Below, in pieces: positions 1 to 9,699 of a DNA stretch of 64,000 bases. The notes below the pieces were generated by a model. That model searched no databases. It was not told where the DNA came from and worked only from the letters and a program-made list of their open reading frames with translations. Source of the DNA: Heterodera schachtii (lineage: Eukaryota; Nematoda; Chromadorea; Rhabditida; Heteroderidae); contig SIJG01000066.1 of assembly GCA_023374025.1 (NCBI GenBank), positions 62,001 through 126,000 of the forward strand, written 5' to 3'. The stretch's first letter is position 1. Every line of letters begins with the position of its first letter. The translations under genes were made by a program, and so were the position numbers.

Positions 1-3000
1 AATTATTATTTTAATTTTCTCGCTATTGAAGACGGCAAGAATTGGTGTCCCGACGAAAAATAAATTATTATTTTTTCTTATCAGTAAGCAATTTATTAAT
101 TGCTTCTCTGTTAAAAATTATGGGATTGCATTTTTAATTGTTCTTTTTTCAATCAATTTTTCATTTCTTATATTAAATCATTTCAAGATATTTAAATAAA
201 AAGAATTTATTATAATTTTTTCAATCAAATTCTTAAAAATTTTTATTTAATTTATTTCATCTCAAAATATCTTAGTTATAATTCGGAAATTGTTGATTGT
301 TAGTTCGCTAGATTTTTATTTTTATATTTTTATTGATTATAATTTGAAAATCATTGATATATGTTTAAAGAATTTGATTTAAATCATGATTTTAAAATTT
401 TAATCATAGTTCTTTTTAATTCTTTTTTCAATAAAAATATAAGATAAATTTTATTAAAAAATACATATTAATTATTTATTAAAATATATAAAAATTACTC
501 ATTCAGTTTATAATTTTTTAGCCATTTGAGGATAGCAAATAAAGAATTCATTTGAAATTTAAATAATGAGAAAAAGACAGAAAAATTAATGGATTTGATA
601 TTATCGCATATTTTGTCAATATATTAATTTACTTTACAAGCAGTAAATTTAACAGGGGTTAACCAAATTAAAAGTTATAATTTAGGAAAAATATAAAAAA
701 TTAAAAATTAATTTGAGAATAAATTAAAATTTCATAAGTTATTTTTTATAACAATTAAATTAAAAATTCCCAAATAAAAATTGATTCAATTAAAAATATT
801 AATTTTTACTGGTTATTTACATTTGAAGATTCTTCCGTGGGTAGGAAAACAATAATTTTTTTATTAATATAATAAAAATTACAACAAGATATAAAAAAAA
901 TCTTACCAAGAATATCAAAGAAAAATTTAGAAAAATTTGTAAAAAAACACAAATTTTTTTCGTTTTTCAACAATAATTTTTTATGAAATTTTATAATCTT
1001 TGAGCATTTTGTTTTTGTGTTAGAAAGTTAATATGGTATTGAGCAAGAATAATTTTTTTCATTCGATTTGTAATTATTTTTAATGTTTTATCACTCTCTT
1101 ATTAAAATAAATCCTATAAATAAATCTCACAAAATTAGTAATAAATAATTCAAATAAATAACAAAATTACAAATATAAATTAAATATTTATTTCTACAAT
1201 TTTGCATAGACTTATATAAATATATCTTATTGTAAAAAAACCAAATAATTTATTTGTATGAATTATCAAAATTATAAAAATTGTGAATTCCATTTCTTCA
1301 AAAACATTATTCTCAAATATAAAAAAACAACAACATAAAAAACGTAATTAATTTAAGAGGATCTATATAAAATTTAAAGCAAAAAATTTTATCAACGGTG
1401 ATTCAAAAACCAATAAACCCCATGAAAGGAATGTAAATGTTAAAAGTTTTCGTATTAACAAAAATTATTAAATAATAATTGAAAAAATTAAATATTCTGA
1501 TTTATTCGGTGTATTGAATAGTGAAGGCTCACAAAATTATATTAAAAGTCAAACTCACGACTTTGGAATATTGACACAAAGGCGCATTCTACGAAGATAT
1601 TTATTACAAAAAAAATTGAAATTTTAGAAATATATTGTAAACTTTTCTACAAAAAAAAATATAAACATAAAAATCAAAATCAATTAATTAAAGTGATAAG
1701 AATCAGAAGAAATCAAATGCTAATTAAAATTTAAATATTCAAAAAAGTAATACTTAACATATTAATAACCATCGCAAACAGAAATTCTTATGACGATACA
1801 AAAATAAAAGCAACAATATACATTCTAAAAAATGATGGGATAAAATTATATTTAATTTATATACAAATAATAAAATTTGTAATTGTTCTTAAAGATAAAA
1901 ATTAAATTTAGAATTTATCAGTTTTAAATGTAATTCACATCAATAATAACGTCATTATACATTTTTACTGAAATAGAATAATTTTAATTGGAAATGACAG
2001 AAGAATTTATTAAACGGCTTTGATATTTTTAAAGTCAAATTTAAAGAAATTTATTAGTTATTGTAAACACATCAATTTAATTGAAAAAAGATAGATAATA
2101 TAATTAATCGCGAGCAAAAAAAATAAAACAATTTTGAATTTAAATAGTAAAAAAAAATATTCTGTAATAATAATCTATAACTATTTGCCGAATATTTCAT
2201 CCTAAAACAAAATCATTCATTATAAGCTCATTAATGCAAATTTGGCCTAGAAATTAAATGATATATGATATAAAAAATTGTAACCTTAAAAATAGAAAAT
2301 TATGTACATATTAAATAATAAATTAGAAATAGCTATTTTAAAATTTATATACATAAAATAATCAAAGTTACAAAATTTTTTTAATTTTTTCAATTTAAGA
2401 AAATTAAAAAGTTACATAAACCATTATAAAATATAAATATTAAAGGTAAAACATAAAACTTTTTAAAAAATTTTCATTAATTATAACTAAATAAGGTAAT
2501 TACTATAGAATGTTAAATAATAATGAATAAACTCTTAAATATAATTCACAGATTTTAAAAATATAAAAGAAACATTAACGTAGTTAAAAATCGTCTTTTA
2601 CATACACATTAAATCATTGATGTATTCTTTTAAACTAAATTTTAATTTTTTAAATTCAGAAAATGTTCAATTTAATGATATTTTTAAAGATTTATCCAAC
2701 TTCTCGCTTAACTGATTAGCTGCTGCACTTGGCATTTTAAATTATGTAAATATTAAAAAAAAAGTAAAAAAGACAAAATTAGTGGCAAAGTAAAAATACG
2801 CATTAAAAACAACATAAAATACAACTAATCCAATTAAAAAAAACATAAAATGAATTTTTCTTGTAAAGTAAAAAAATAGTCTAATATTAAGGTAGAAAAT
2901 TAAAAACTAAAAATAATTTATAAACAATTCATTATATCATTTAGATAAAAAAAAATTCATAACTATTCTTAATATTCCACCTAATAAAATGAATATAAAC

Positions 3001-3184
3001 AGTAAGAAACCAAATAAAGACTTTATTATAATATGCGTGCATGAAAAACCAAAAAACATTTCCATTCGAATCAAGAATATAAAAGTATTTTGAATTTAAA
3101 ATATTAAATAATTTTTAAAATGAATTGAAAAATTAAAGCGTTATCTTCTATTTATATTTGAAAAATTTAATTTTAATTCAATAT
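1..3184. other. Gene-free AT-rich DNA
   Basis: Seen: long runs of A and T with many stops in every frame and no splice-site pairs joined to coding-like sequence. The plus strand is A-rich over most of the stretch. Small GC-richer islands lie near 1525-1590 and 2700-2735. One near 1420 contains CCATGAAAGG and one near 3035 contains GCATGAAAAA, both faint versions of the CATGAGA motif described for the dispersed variable-core repeats. No gene is called. Confidence 0.8.
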
Positions 3185-4600
3185 ATGTTATATCGACAAG
3201 GGGTTTCGTTGGCAAAAACAAAATCTCAAGACTGGGTATAGGTAGGGGGCTGAAATTTTGCATACGTATGCACCCTGGGACGGGGCATCTGGGAAAAATA
3301 CGGATTTTCCGGTCCGTTGGCCAACTGAGTATCAGGGGCCGATTTCCCTTTTTTTCTTGAGTTTGAAGGCCTATAACTTTTTTTCCAAAACCCGAATCAA
3401 AAAATTTCTGCTGGGAGGGGGACAAGTTGAAGTGTTTTCTAAAAATCAAAAAAAATTCCAGGCCTCTATCTGCAATAGGAAGGGCTACAGAAATTGGCAA
3501 AATTTCAGTACCAACTTTGTCCGATTCAGTCCACGTTGAATAACTCATTAAGCTTTGATCTGAGAGAGGGGTGGCCAGCAGACTTATTATGCAGCTCAAT
3601 GTGCTCAATTTTTCCAAATTTTAAAATTTCGAAAATTTTCAAAATTTTTCGAGTTAGGCCCCCTAGGAGGTTTTGGGGTTTTTGAATTTTAGGATTTTTT
3701 GCCGATTTTTCCGGGGAAAACGGAGACCACTTTTGGGAAGCAGTTTTTCGAGCTCTATCGACTGGTATTTTTTCGGAAAAATTTTGGTTTTTTCCCGGAA
3801 ATAGAAAAAATTTTTGGCCTAAGCGGGACATTTGAGTCCCGGGCCCATAACTCGTCGTGGGTTGCTTTTATTGAAAAAATACCTATGATCATAATTGTAG
3901 AGCTTTTAAAGCTCTATCTAATGGTGTGTCCTATGCCGGTAAATTTTCAAAAATTTTCGAGCTAGGCCCCCTAGAGTTTTTCAAAAATTTTTTTTTGAGC
4001 CAAAAGGGGATTGAAAAATATTTTTCTGGGGCAAATTATGGTGCTGAGCACGAATATGACCTTTGTTTTCCGTTTTGGAAATTTTCGAATTTTTTAAAAA
4101 TTCTTTATTTTTTGGAAATTTTTAGCCCTCAGGATTTTGGGTTAAATTTTGAAAATTCATTACTCAGTGAAGGTTTGGTCAATTTAAGTGAATTAAGGCT
4201 TTAAAAATAGAGAAAAATAAGGAGAATTTTATGGGATCTATTTGGGATTTCCATCTTCTAAAGAAAAAAAGTTATTCCAGAATTTCTGGAAATTTTCGAT
4301 TTTTCAGAAAAAAATTCGTAACTGCCTTCTGAAAAGCTATTCTGGAAAAGTAAAATACTACAAAAATCCGCAATTTTTTGCTCTATAAGATAAATTTTAT
4401 TTCATTTTTTTATCACTTTCTTACAAATTGCTATAAAAATAAAAGTGATTTTGGGATTCGGGACCATAGGGGGGTGACCAGGATTTTTGAGTGAAAAAAT
4501 TTTTTCACCCAAAATCTTCCAAAACATGTCTTTAGAGCTATTTTAGGGTTCTGATCACAAATCTGAAATCAGATTTCAGTTATGACATCGTTAAGGCCTC

Positions 4601-4626
4601 AGAATCCCTGTGTGATTGGGGATTCT
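4601..4626. repeat. Hairpin at end of GC-shifted block
   Basis: AGAATCCC and GGGATTCT form an 8-bp perfect stem around a 10-nt loop, just before the G14 tract. A second small palindrome, GGTGAAAAAATTTTTTCAC-like, lies near 4491-4510. Their function is unknown. Confidence 0.5.
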
Positions 4627-4640
4627 GGGACATGTTCTGA

Positions 4641-4654
4641 GGGGGGGGGGGGGG
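4641..4654 (+). repeat. G14 homopolymer tract
   Basis: Fourteen consecutive G residues follow TTCTGA and precede CAAGTTCGGACCCGG. This is unusual in such AT-rich DNA. The length may be unstable or a sequencing artefact. Related C tracts lie at 9407-9417 (11 C) and 12557-12572 (16 C). Confidence 0.8.
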
Positions 4655-4685
4655 CAAGTTCGGACCCGGACGGTGTAGATTATTT

Positions 4686-5034
4686 TTCTATTATTTTTGA
4701 GTTAATTATTAATTTAATAAATATAATGTTTTAGTTTTATTAATAATTAATAAATTTTTAAATTTACTTTAATTATTTTTAGAGAATAATGATTTTCATT
4801 TACATAATTAATTATTATTTTTTAATTAAGGAATTTCAGCTATTCTTTTAAAATTGAATTTGTCAAAATTTTTTTCATTTCAATTTAAATAAATATTCAA
4901 TTATTATACATTTCATAATTTGTTTTTGATTAATAAAAAGTGTATTTTATTATAAAAAACTGAAAAATATCATGCATTCGATTTTTTATCTATTTTTATA
5001 AAAATAATTCCTTATTTATTTAATTTTAAACCAT
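4686..5034. other. AT-rich spacer
   Basis: Simple AT-rich DNA between the GC-shifted block and the minisatellite. Nothing coding or structured was seen. Confidence 0.75.
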
Positions 5035-5372
5035 GTTGTACCTCTTCCTCCCGTGGTTGTACCTCTTCTAACCACCTTTGTACCTCTTCTAACCATTGTT
5101 GTACATCTTTTAATCACTGTTGTACCTCTTTTAATCATATTTGTACCTCTTCTAATCATTTTTGTACCTCATCTAATCATTTTTGTACCTCTTCTAATCA
5201 CTGTTGTACTTCTTTAATCACTGTTGTACCTCTTCTAATCACTTTTGTACCTCTTCTAATCATTTTTGTAACTCATCTAATCATTTTTGTACCTCTTCTA
5301 ATCATTTGTTTACCTCTTCTCATCATTTTTGTACCTCTTCTAATCACTGTTGTACCTCTTCTAATCTCTGTA
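5035..5372 (+). repeat. 21-bp minisatellite, about 16 units
   Basis: The unit is close to TTGTACCTCTTCTAATCATT with one further base. About sixteen units follow one another without spacers. Variation is mostly point changes (CTC to CAT, AATCAC against AATCAT); the unit near 5204 is 20 bp, a one-base deletion. Because 21 is a multiple of three, the array is open in long stretches: on the plus strand it would read as heptads like CTSSNHF, on the minus strand as IRRGTKM. The one-base deletion breaks the plus frame and there is no convincing start, so this is called a minisatellite and not a gene. It abuts the GCGAAGC hairpin array directly. Confidence 0.9.
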
Positions 5373-5392
5373 AGGCCAACAAAATTTGAAAA

Positions 5393-5847
5393 ACGGGTGC
5401 GAAGCGCCCGTTTGAGGTCAACAAAATTTAAAAAACGGGCGCGAAGCGCCCGTATGAGTTCAACAAATTTAAAAAACGGGCGCGAAGCGCCCGTCTGAAC
5501 CAACAAAATTTAAATAACGGGCGCGAAGCGCCCGTCCAAGGCTGACAAAATTTGAAAAAACGGGCGCGAAGCGCCCGACTGAGGCCGCGAAGCGGCCTAA
5601 CAAGCTAAAAAACGGGCGCGAAGCGCCCGTATGAGTTCAACAAATTTAAAAAACGGGCGCGAAGCGCCCGTCTGAACCAACAAAATTTAAATAACGGGCG
5701 CGAAGCGCCCGTCCAAGGCCGACAAAATTTGAAAAACGGGCGCGAAGCGCCCGACTGAGGCCGCGAAGCGCCCTAACAAGCTAAAAAACGGGCGCGAAGC
5801 GCCCGTATGAGTTCAACAAATTTAAAAAACGGGCGCGAAGCGCCCGT
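5393..5847. repeat. GCGAAGC hairpin array with 177-bp higher-order period
   Basis: Thirteen short hairpins, each with a GAA triloop closed by GC pairs, are spaced 41-52 bp apart. Eleven have the form GGGCGC-GAA-GCGCCC flanked by AC and GT or GA. They lie at 5393-5411 (with one T in the stem), 5435-5453, 5476-5494, 5517-5535, 5560-5578, 5612-5630, 5653-5671, 5694-5712, 5736-5754, 5788-5806 and 5829-5847. Two of a second type, AGGCCGC-GAA-GCGGCCT, lie at 5582-5598 (perfect) and 5758-5774 (one mismatch). Spacers are AT-rich (CAACAAATTTAAAAA-like). The order of spacers and hairpin types repeats every 176-177 bp; CGTATGAGTT starts at 5451, 5628 and 5804. The d(GCGAAGC) core is known from structural work as an unusually stable DNA mini-hairpin. 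A biological role is inference only. Confidence 0.9.
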
Positions 5848-5947
5848 CTTGAGCCTCGATGTGGACTAAAAACCCCTAATAATTTTTTTAAAAATTCAAA
5901 AAAATATCCAACCAATTCGATCAATTGAATCGCTTCACAGCCTAGGT

Positions 5948-5975
5948 AGCGAAGCTCAAGAAGCGCGAAGCGCTT
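5948..5975. repeat. Two outlying GCGAAGC hairpins
   Basis: AGC-GAA-GCT (5948-5956) and AAGCGC-GAA-GCGCTT (5961-5975) keep the GAA triloop while the stem sequence differs from the main array. They lie about 100 bp beyond the array in sequence that is otherwise unrelated to it. Confidence 0.75.
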
Positions 5976-6009
5976 TATCCCCAGCTAAAATGCCGACGGT
6001 TCACGCACC

Positions 6010-6950
6010 CGCTAGTTGAAAGTTAATTAGAGTAACATTTTTAAATAAAAGTTGTTTTTTTAATATATAATAAAAAAATAAAATATAATCAGTTAACCAT
6101 TTATATTAATATTATAATATTTATTTTATTTAATAATTATATAAACATTACATTCTTTCACAAAGAACATTGTAAAACAGTGATTATATTGATTCAGCAA
6201 TTTTTTGTTATTTATATTTAAGATTTTTACAAATCTTTTTTATAAAACCAAGCTAAATTAAAACGCTATTTATTTAATTAAAAGAGATTGTTGAAAATGA
6301 ATTAAATGATTCACAGCATGTAATTTATTTTTAGAGATGTTAATAGAAAAATTTATAATTAAATAATTTCCTAAACAAAGCTATTTTCATGACATGTGCA
6401 GAGAATATTTATAAAATAAATAAATTAATCATTTGAGAGCACTAATAGAAGACAAATTTAAGAAAAATAACAAATTAAAAAATTTAAATTTCAACGCACA
6501 AAAAACTTTATGTGGAGATATATGACAAGGAAACAATAAATTAAAATCCATAAAAATCAAAAAAAAATAATTATTTATTAAAAAATATAAATAAATATTA
6601 AAATTCATAATTAGAAGTTAATATAAATTATTAATTATGCAAAAGATAGTATAAGTAAACAGAAAATAGGCTTATTTGTTTGTCAGAAATGTCCAAACGC
6701 TTAGAGACATAGCCATGAAATTATTTCAAAAAATGAATATAATAAAATAAAAATTTTTCATCATACAAAAAATTCATGATAAAAGTCCGCATTTAAAGAG
6801 TTGCAAAATGATCGCCTCTTTGAAACAAATTCAGCTCCAACCAGAAGAACTGTTCAAAGTTTTGACTTTTAAATTTTTATGTATTTTTACAGAAAATCGT
6901 GAGTATTGGAACTATAATGTTAATTTATAAATGAATAATCCTAGGGCATT
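6010..6950. other. AT-rich DNA with one small island
   Basis: No coding signal. A GC-richer island near 6690-6715 ends in AGCCATGAAATT, a weak relative of the CATGAGA-type core boundary, and another short island lies near 6790-6850. Neither shows a usable reading frame. Confidence 0.7.
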
Positions 6951-7170
6951 ATGCTCGTCTCGCGGTTTAGAGCTAAACCATGGTTAACGGCGATAACCAT
7001 GGTTAAGAATCCTTAACCGCTATGCTCGTCCTTCCCTTTTTAACTGTCGTGGATAAGGCTAAACCACGGTTGAGTTAACCGTGGTTTACTGCCTCCTTAA
7101 CCACGGTTAACTTGCGTTAACCATGGTTTATTTCCAACCGGCGGTATGCTCATCTAACCCGTGGTTTACT
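6951..7170. repeat. Cluster of AACCAYGGTT palindromes
   Basis: About 220 bp carries at least seven copies of AACCATGGTT, AACCACGGTT or their near relatives, arranged as successive inverted repeats. They include GGTTTAG-AG-CTAAACC (6964-6979), CCATGGTTA with TAACCATGG (6978-7002), GGTTAAG-AATC-CTTAACC (7001-7018), TAAACCACGGTT with AACCGTGGTTTA (7060-7088, a perfect 12-bp stem), and AACCACGGTTAAC with GTTAACCATGGTT (7099-7128, one G-T pair). ATGCTCGTC or ATGCTCATC occurs three times as a direct repeat at about 6951, 7022 and 7146. No reading frame explains this. It could be a foldback element or a cluster of protein-binding sites; the sequence alone does not decide. Confidence 0.75.
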
Positions 7171-7494
7171 AAAAGATTCTTAATCCTTTTTAAACAAATT
7201 TAATAATATATAATAAACATTGCGAAACAAAAATGAAAATACTATAAAACAACTTAAATAAATCAATTATAATGCAATCATTAAATATATTTATAAAGCC
7301 AAATAAATACAATTGGTAAAAATTGCATCTAATAATTGAAATTGAAAAAGGTATTAGTAATAAAGATAATCCTTTCAAACATATTTAATAATACAGAAAA
7401 AAAACATTTTCGGAGAAAATGAAAATAAAATGATAGTGGTATATTTTATTTGTATATTTGAAAAAAAATTATGGTCGTTAATATGCATTTTTAT
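7171..7494. other. AT-rich spacer
   Basis: AT-rich DNA with no gene. Minus-strand open frames here are short and hydrophobic and have no supporting features. Confidence 0.7.
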
Positions 7495-7640
7495 TAGAGA
7501 TCGGACCGGTCGTTTTTTCGGTTTTTTGAGTTTTTCGGTTTTTTCGGTTTCGGTTTTTTTCGGTTTTTTAACCGAAACCGACCGACCGAATTTATCAAAA
7601 AACCGAAACAACCGAGCGACTGTTTTTAAATGCAATTTGT
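7495..7640. repeat. CGGTTTTTT-rich repeat, possible hAT-like left end
   Basis: TAGAGATCGGACCGGTCG at 7495 is followed by repeated TTTTTTCGG and later by the opposite orientation, AACCGAAACCGACC, so the segment is a degenerate inverted repeat. The start resembles the TAGAGTTGGTCGGG end of the complete element at 8739. A matching right end was not found. A related CGGTTT and AACCGAAA segment lies at 29285-29370. The classification as a transposon end is inference. Confidence 0.5.
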
Positions 7641-7689
7641 TAACAGATTTTGTCCAAAAATGACCAAGTTTTTCAATTCCGTTAACACA

Positions 7690-7758
7690 TACGTGGTCCA
7701 GTGGGTTTTGCTCTTGGTTCTGTTTCTAATTTTTCCTTTGGATCAATTCCCCTCCAAG
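7690..7758 (+). repeat. tRNA-derived segment
   Basis: TGGTCCAGTGGG (7694-7705) resembles an internal A box and GGATCAATTCC (7740-7750) a B box, at tRNA-like spacing. The flanks do not form an acceptor stem, so it is a tRNA-derived relic and not a functional tRNA. It aligns along its length with the segment at 8992-9060. Confidence 0.5.
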
Positions 7759-7927
7759 TAATTGATTTTCTTCTAATTGTAAAAATTATTCCTTTTTCGA
7801 TGGGAACCGTATAAAACCTTTTATCATTTTTTAAAGAAAATCAGAACAAACTGAGCCTAGTAATCTGAAGAACCAACCTTTTTCGTTCAAAATCTGTTAA
7901 CAAATCACACTCAATTTCAAAATTTCC

Positions 7928-7952
7928 CCCGGCGGCGCTTTTCGGCACCGCC
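7928..7952 (-). repeat. CCGGCGGYGCC hairpin, copy 1 (degenerate)
   Basis: GGCGGCGCT and GGCACCGCC are partly complementary around a TTTC loop. Read on the minus strand it gives GGCGGTGCC, a GAAA loop, and AGCGCCGCC. It is the least perfect of four related hairpins in the window. Confidence 0.55.
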
Positions 7953-8256
7953 TGATCCCCTTCTTCCCCCAAAAGTTCTTTGAAAAAAGCTCGCCGAAAA
8001 AAATTTGAGTTAAAAGCAAATCTGAATTTCAAATAATATTCGATAATTTTGAAATAATTAAAGTAAATTCGATTTAAAATTTTCATTAATTTAATTTAGC
8101 TTTAATTTTTGAATTGGATTTTATAAAACAAAAAACAAATAAAAATTTAATTTTGTATTATTTTCACTTGAAATAAATTAAAATTTAAATTGTTTAAAAA
8201 TTTTTTGAATTTTAAAAATTCCCGGTTGGTCCCGGTTCCCGGACAAAAATCGTCTC

Positions 8257-8730
8257 CTTCACTTTCGTCGTGCAATTAAAAATTAATGAAAAAAAAAATT
8301 TTTTTTTGCGTAAAAAAAGACCTTGTTGCCACCAAATTCATTTTTTCGAAAATTTTTTTTTTGATGCATTACTTTTGAGACTGATTGTGTTAGCAATAAA
8401 TTTAATTTATTTTTAACATTTATTTTATTGCCTCAAAAAACAATGAGCACAAGATTAGGCCAAATCAGTATTGAGATAAATAATTTTTTAAATCAAAAAT
8501 TCTTGTTAAGAAAATAAATAAATAAATTTTGGAGATGAATTTTTGAAAAATTTTTCATTTCTTAGGGGTATATTTTTGAAATTTTCTGGCCGATTCTTAG
8601 GGATGTACTTTTTTTTAAATTTAGTCGTTTCTTAGGAGGTGTATTTTTCGTTTTTATTGCATTTTTGTTAATAAATTTTGGACAAAACGCCAAAATAGGC
8701 AAAAATAGGTAAGTCCAGGCCTAGGTCATC
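8257..8730. other. AT-rich DNA with TTCTTAGGGGTGTATTTTT-type repeats
   Basis: Three diverged copies of a motif near TTCTTAGGGGTGTATTTTT occur at about 8560, 8595 and 8630. Opposite-strand copies occur near 29625 and 39065. The stretch 8395-8460, with AACATTTATTTTATTGCCTC and CAATGAG, is shared with 40465-40545. No gene was found. Confidence 0.55.
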
Positions 8731-8738
8731 GTTCCAAC
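8731..8738 (+). repeat. Target-site duplication, left (GTTCCAAC)
   Basis: The 8-bp GTTCCAAC immediately precedes the left terminal inverted repeat. It is repeated exactly at 9689-9696 after the right end, as expected for hAT-type insertion. Confidence 0.9.
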
Positions 8739-8991
8739 TAGAGTTGGTCGGGACCGGGACCGGGACGGGAATTCCCGGTTTTTTCAGGTCCCGGTCCCGG
8801 TCCCGATCCCGGTTTTTGGAAAAACAGAAATCCCGGTCCCGGTTTTGCCAGTCCCGGTCCCGGCGGGACTAAATAAGCACTGGTAAGAATGGGGGTCTGG
8901 GTGAAAAAAGAGAAGGGAACTGGTGAGAAGGAGAAATTTTTGAGAAAAAAACATTAAATTATTTATTTCATTTATTGCATTTATTCACATC

Positions 8992-9060
8992 GTTATTGTG
9001 GTCTAGTGGCTAAACCTTCTCACTTTCATTATTTTTCTCTTTGGTTCATTTCCTCGATGG
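8992..9060 (+). repeat. tRNA-derived segment inside hAT-like element
   Basis: TGGTCTAGTGG (8999-9009) matches an A box and GGTTCATTTCC (9043-9053) a B box, about 33 bp apart. Flanking arms do not pair as a tRNA would. The segment could supply an internal RNA polymerase III promoter to the element; this is inference. Confidence 0.55.
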
Positions 9061-9242
9061 AAAAGAAATTTTTTTATATTTTCTTTACCATTATTTTAAT
9101 TGAACTTAATTAATAAAAAATATTTCAACTTAAAATTTTTTTTTAATTTTTAAACAGCCTAAAAACCCACAAATTAACTTAATATTTGGTCATTTTTTGG
9201 CAAATTCTGTTAACATATTCCATTCAAAATTTAAAAATTTTT

Positions 9243-9268
9243 CCGGCGGCGCCTATCGGCACCGCCGG
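9243..9268 (-). repeat. CCGGCGGYGCC hairpin, copy 2
   Basis: CCGGCGGCGCC, loop TATC, then GGCACCGCCGG. On the minus strand it reads CCGGCGGTGCC, loop GATA, and the complementary arm, with one T-G pair. It sits inside the hAT-like element. Confidence 0.8.
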
Positions 9269-9406
9269 ACCCCGCCCCCTCCCAATGTTCCTAAAAAGTT
9301 TTCTCGAAAAAACAGCGCCACAAAAACAGCGATTTAAAAGCAAAAGATTTAAAAGATTGTTAATTTATTTAAAAAATCCAGAATTTTGGACAGAAAATTC
9401 CAAGAT

Positions 9407-9417
9407 CCCCCCCCCCC
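9407..9417 (+). repeat. C11 tract
   Basis: Eleven C residues between AAGAT and GAAATG, inside the hAT-like element. Confidence 0.8.
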
Positions 9418-9688
9418 GAAATGAAAATTTTTAAAAATTTACTTGAATTCCTCCTCGAAACGAAATTTAAAAAATTTTATGGGTATATTTTTGTATAAAG
9501 GCAATTTTCGTAACTAAGTGCACTAAAATTTTTAAAATTTTTTTTCAAAAAAATTTTCTTTTGGGAAAATTCCCGGTTGGACCCGGTCCCGGTCCCGGTC
9601 AAAAAACTTTATCCCGGTCCCGACTTTTCTGGTCCCGGCAAGTCCCGGTCCCGGTTTTTGTCAAATTTCCCGGTCCCGACCAACTCTA

Positions 9689-9696
9689 GTTCCAAC
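9689..9696 (+). repeat. Target-site duplication, right (GTTCCAAC)
   Basis: Exact copy of the left 8-bp duplication, directly after the right terminal repeat CCAACTCTA. Confidence 0.9.
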
Positions 9697-9699
9697 ATA

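Larger units (their letters stand above)
3185..4685. repeat. GC-shifted, repeat-like block, unclassified
   Basis: Base composition changes abruptly from the AT-rich flanks to sequence with frequent GGG, CCC and TTTTCGA runs. The block repeats itself: a TAGGCCCCCTAG-containing segment preceded by TTTTCAAAAATTTTCGAG-like sequence lies at about 3625-3667 and again at about 3940-3974. AGCTCTATC followed by TGGTGT or TGGTAT occurs near 3749 and 3909. Open frames exist on both strands (such as 3141-3617 minus) but overlap one another, have no recognised domain and use repeat-derived codons, so I do not call genes. The segment at 3895-3930 recurs at 29448-29482, which supports a dispersed element. 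Terminal inverted repeats were not found, so the class and exact ends are unknown. Confidence 0.55.
7641..8256 (+). mobile_element. Truncated relative of the 8739-9688 element
   Basis: Three landmarks occur in the same order as inside the complete element at 8739-9688. They are a tRNA-like promoter pair (7694-7750), a CCGGCGGCGC hairpin (7928-7952) and a right-hand segment beginning ATTCCCGGTTGG (8218). Sequence between the landmarks is diverged AT-rich DNA. The copy stops inside the CCCGG-rich terminal region at about 8256, so the right terminal repeat and target duplication are missing. The left limit is uncertain; it may include the CGGTTTTTT segment at 7495. Confidence 0.5.
8739..9688 (+). 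mobile_element. Non-autonomous hAT-like DNA transposon, 950 bp, complete
   Basis: The element starts with TAGAGTTGGTCGGGACC and ends with its exact reverse complement. The terminal inverted repeat is perfect for 21 bp (8739-8759 and 9668-9688). Both sides carry the 8-bp target duplication GTTCCAAC. An 8-bp duplication and ends beginning TAGAG or CAGGG are typical of the hAT superfamily. Subterminal regions are packed with CCCGGT and GGGACC repeats, a usual place for transposase binding. There is no transposase frame; the 82-codon plus frame at 9186-9434 runs through a hairpin and poly-C and is not a gene. Inside lie a tRNA-like segment (8992-9060) and a CCGGCGG hairpin (9243-9268). These are shared with the truncated copy upstream, so they belong to the family and are not later insertions. 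Confidence 0.88.

Noticed and set aside
3141..4204. Overlapping open frames of 63-158 codons on both strands
   Set aside because: They overlap each other in repeat-like DNA, share no domain with known proteins that I recognise, and follow from the reduced number of stops in GC-richer sequence.
5273..5506. 77-codon minus frame through minisatellite and hairpins
   Set aside because: Explained by 21-bp periodicity and stop-free hairpin DNA; no transcript or start context.
5393..5847. CRISPR-like array of palindromic repeats and spacers
   Set aside because: Spacers are themselves repeated AT-rich sequence, there are no cas genes, and the host is eukaryotic.
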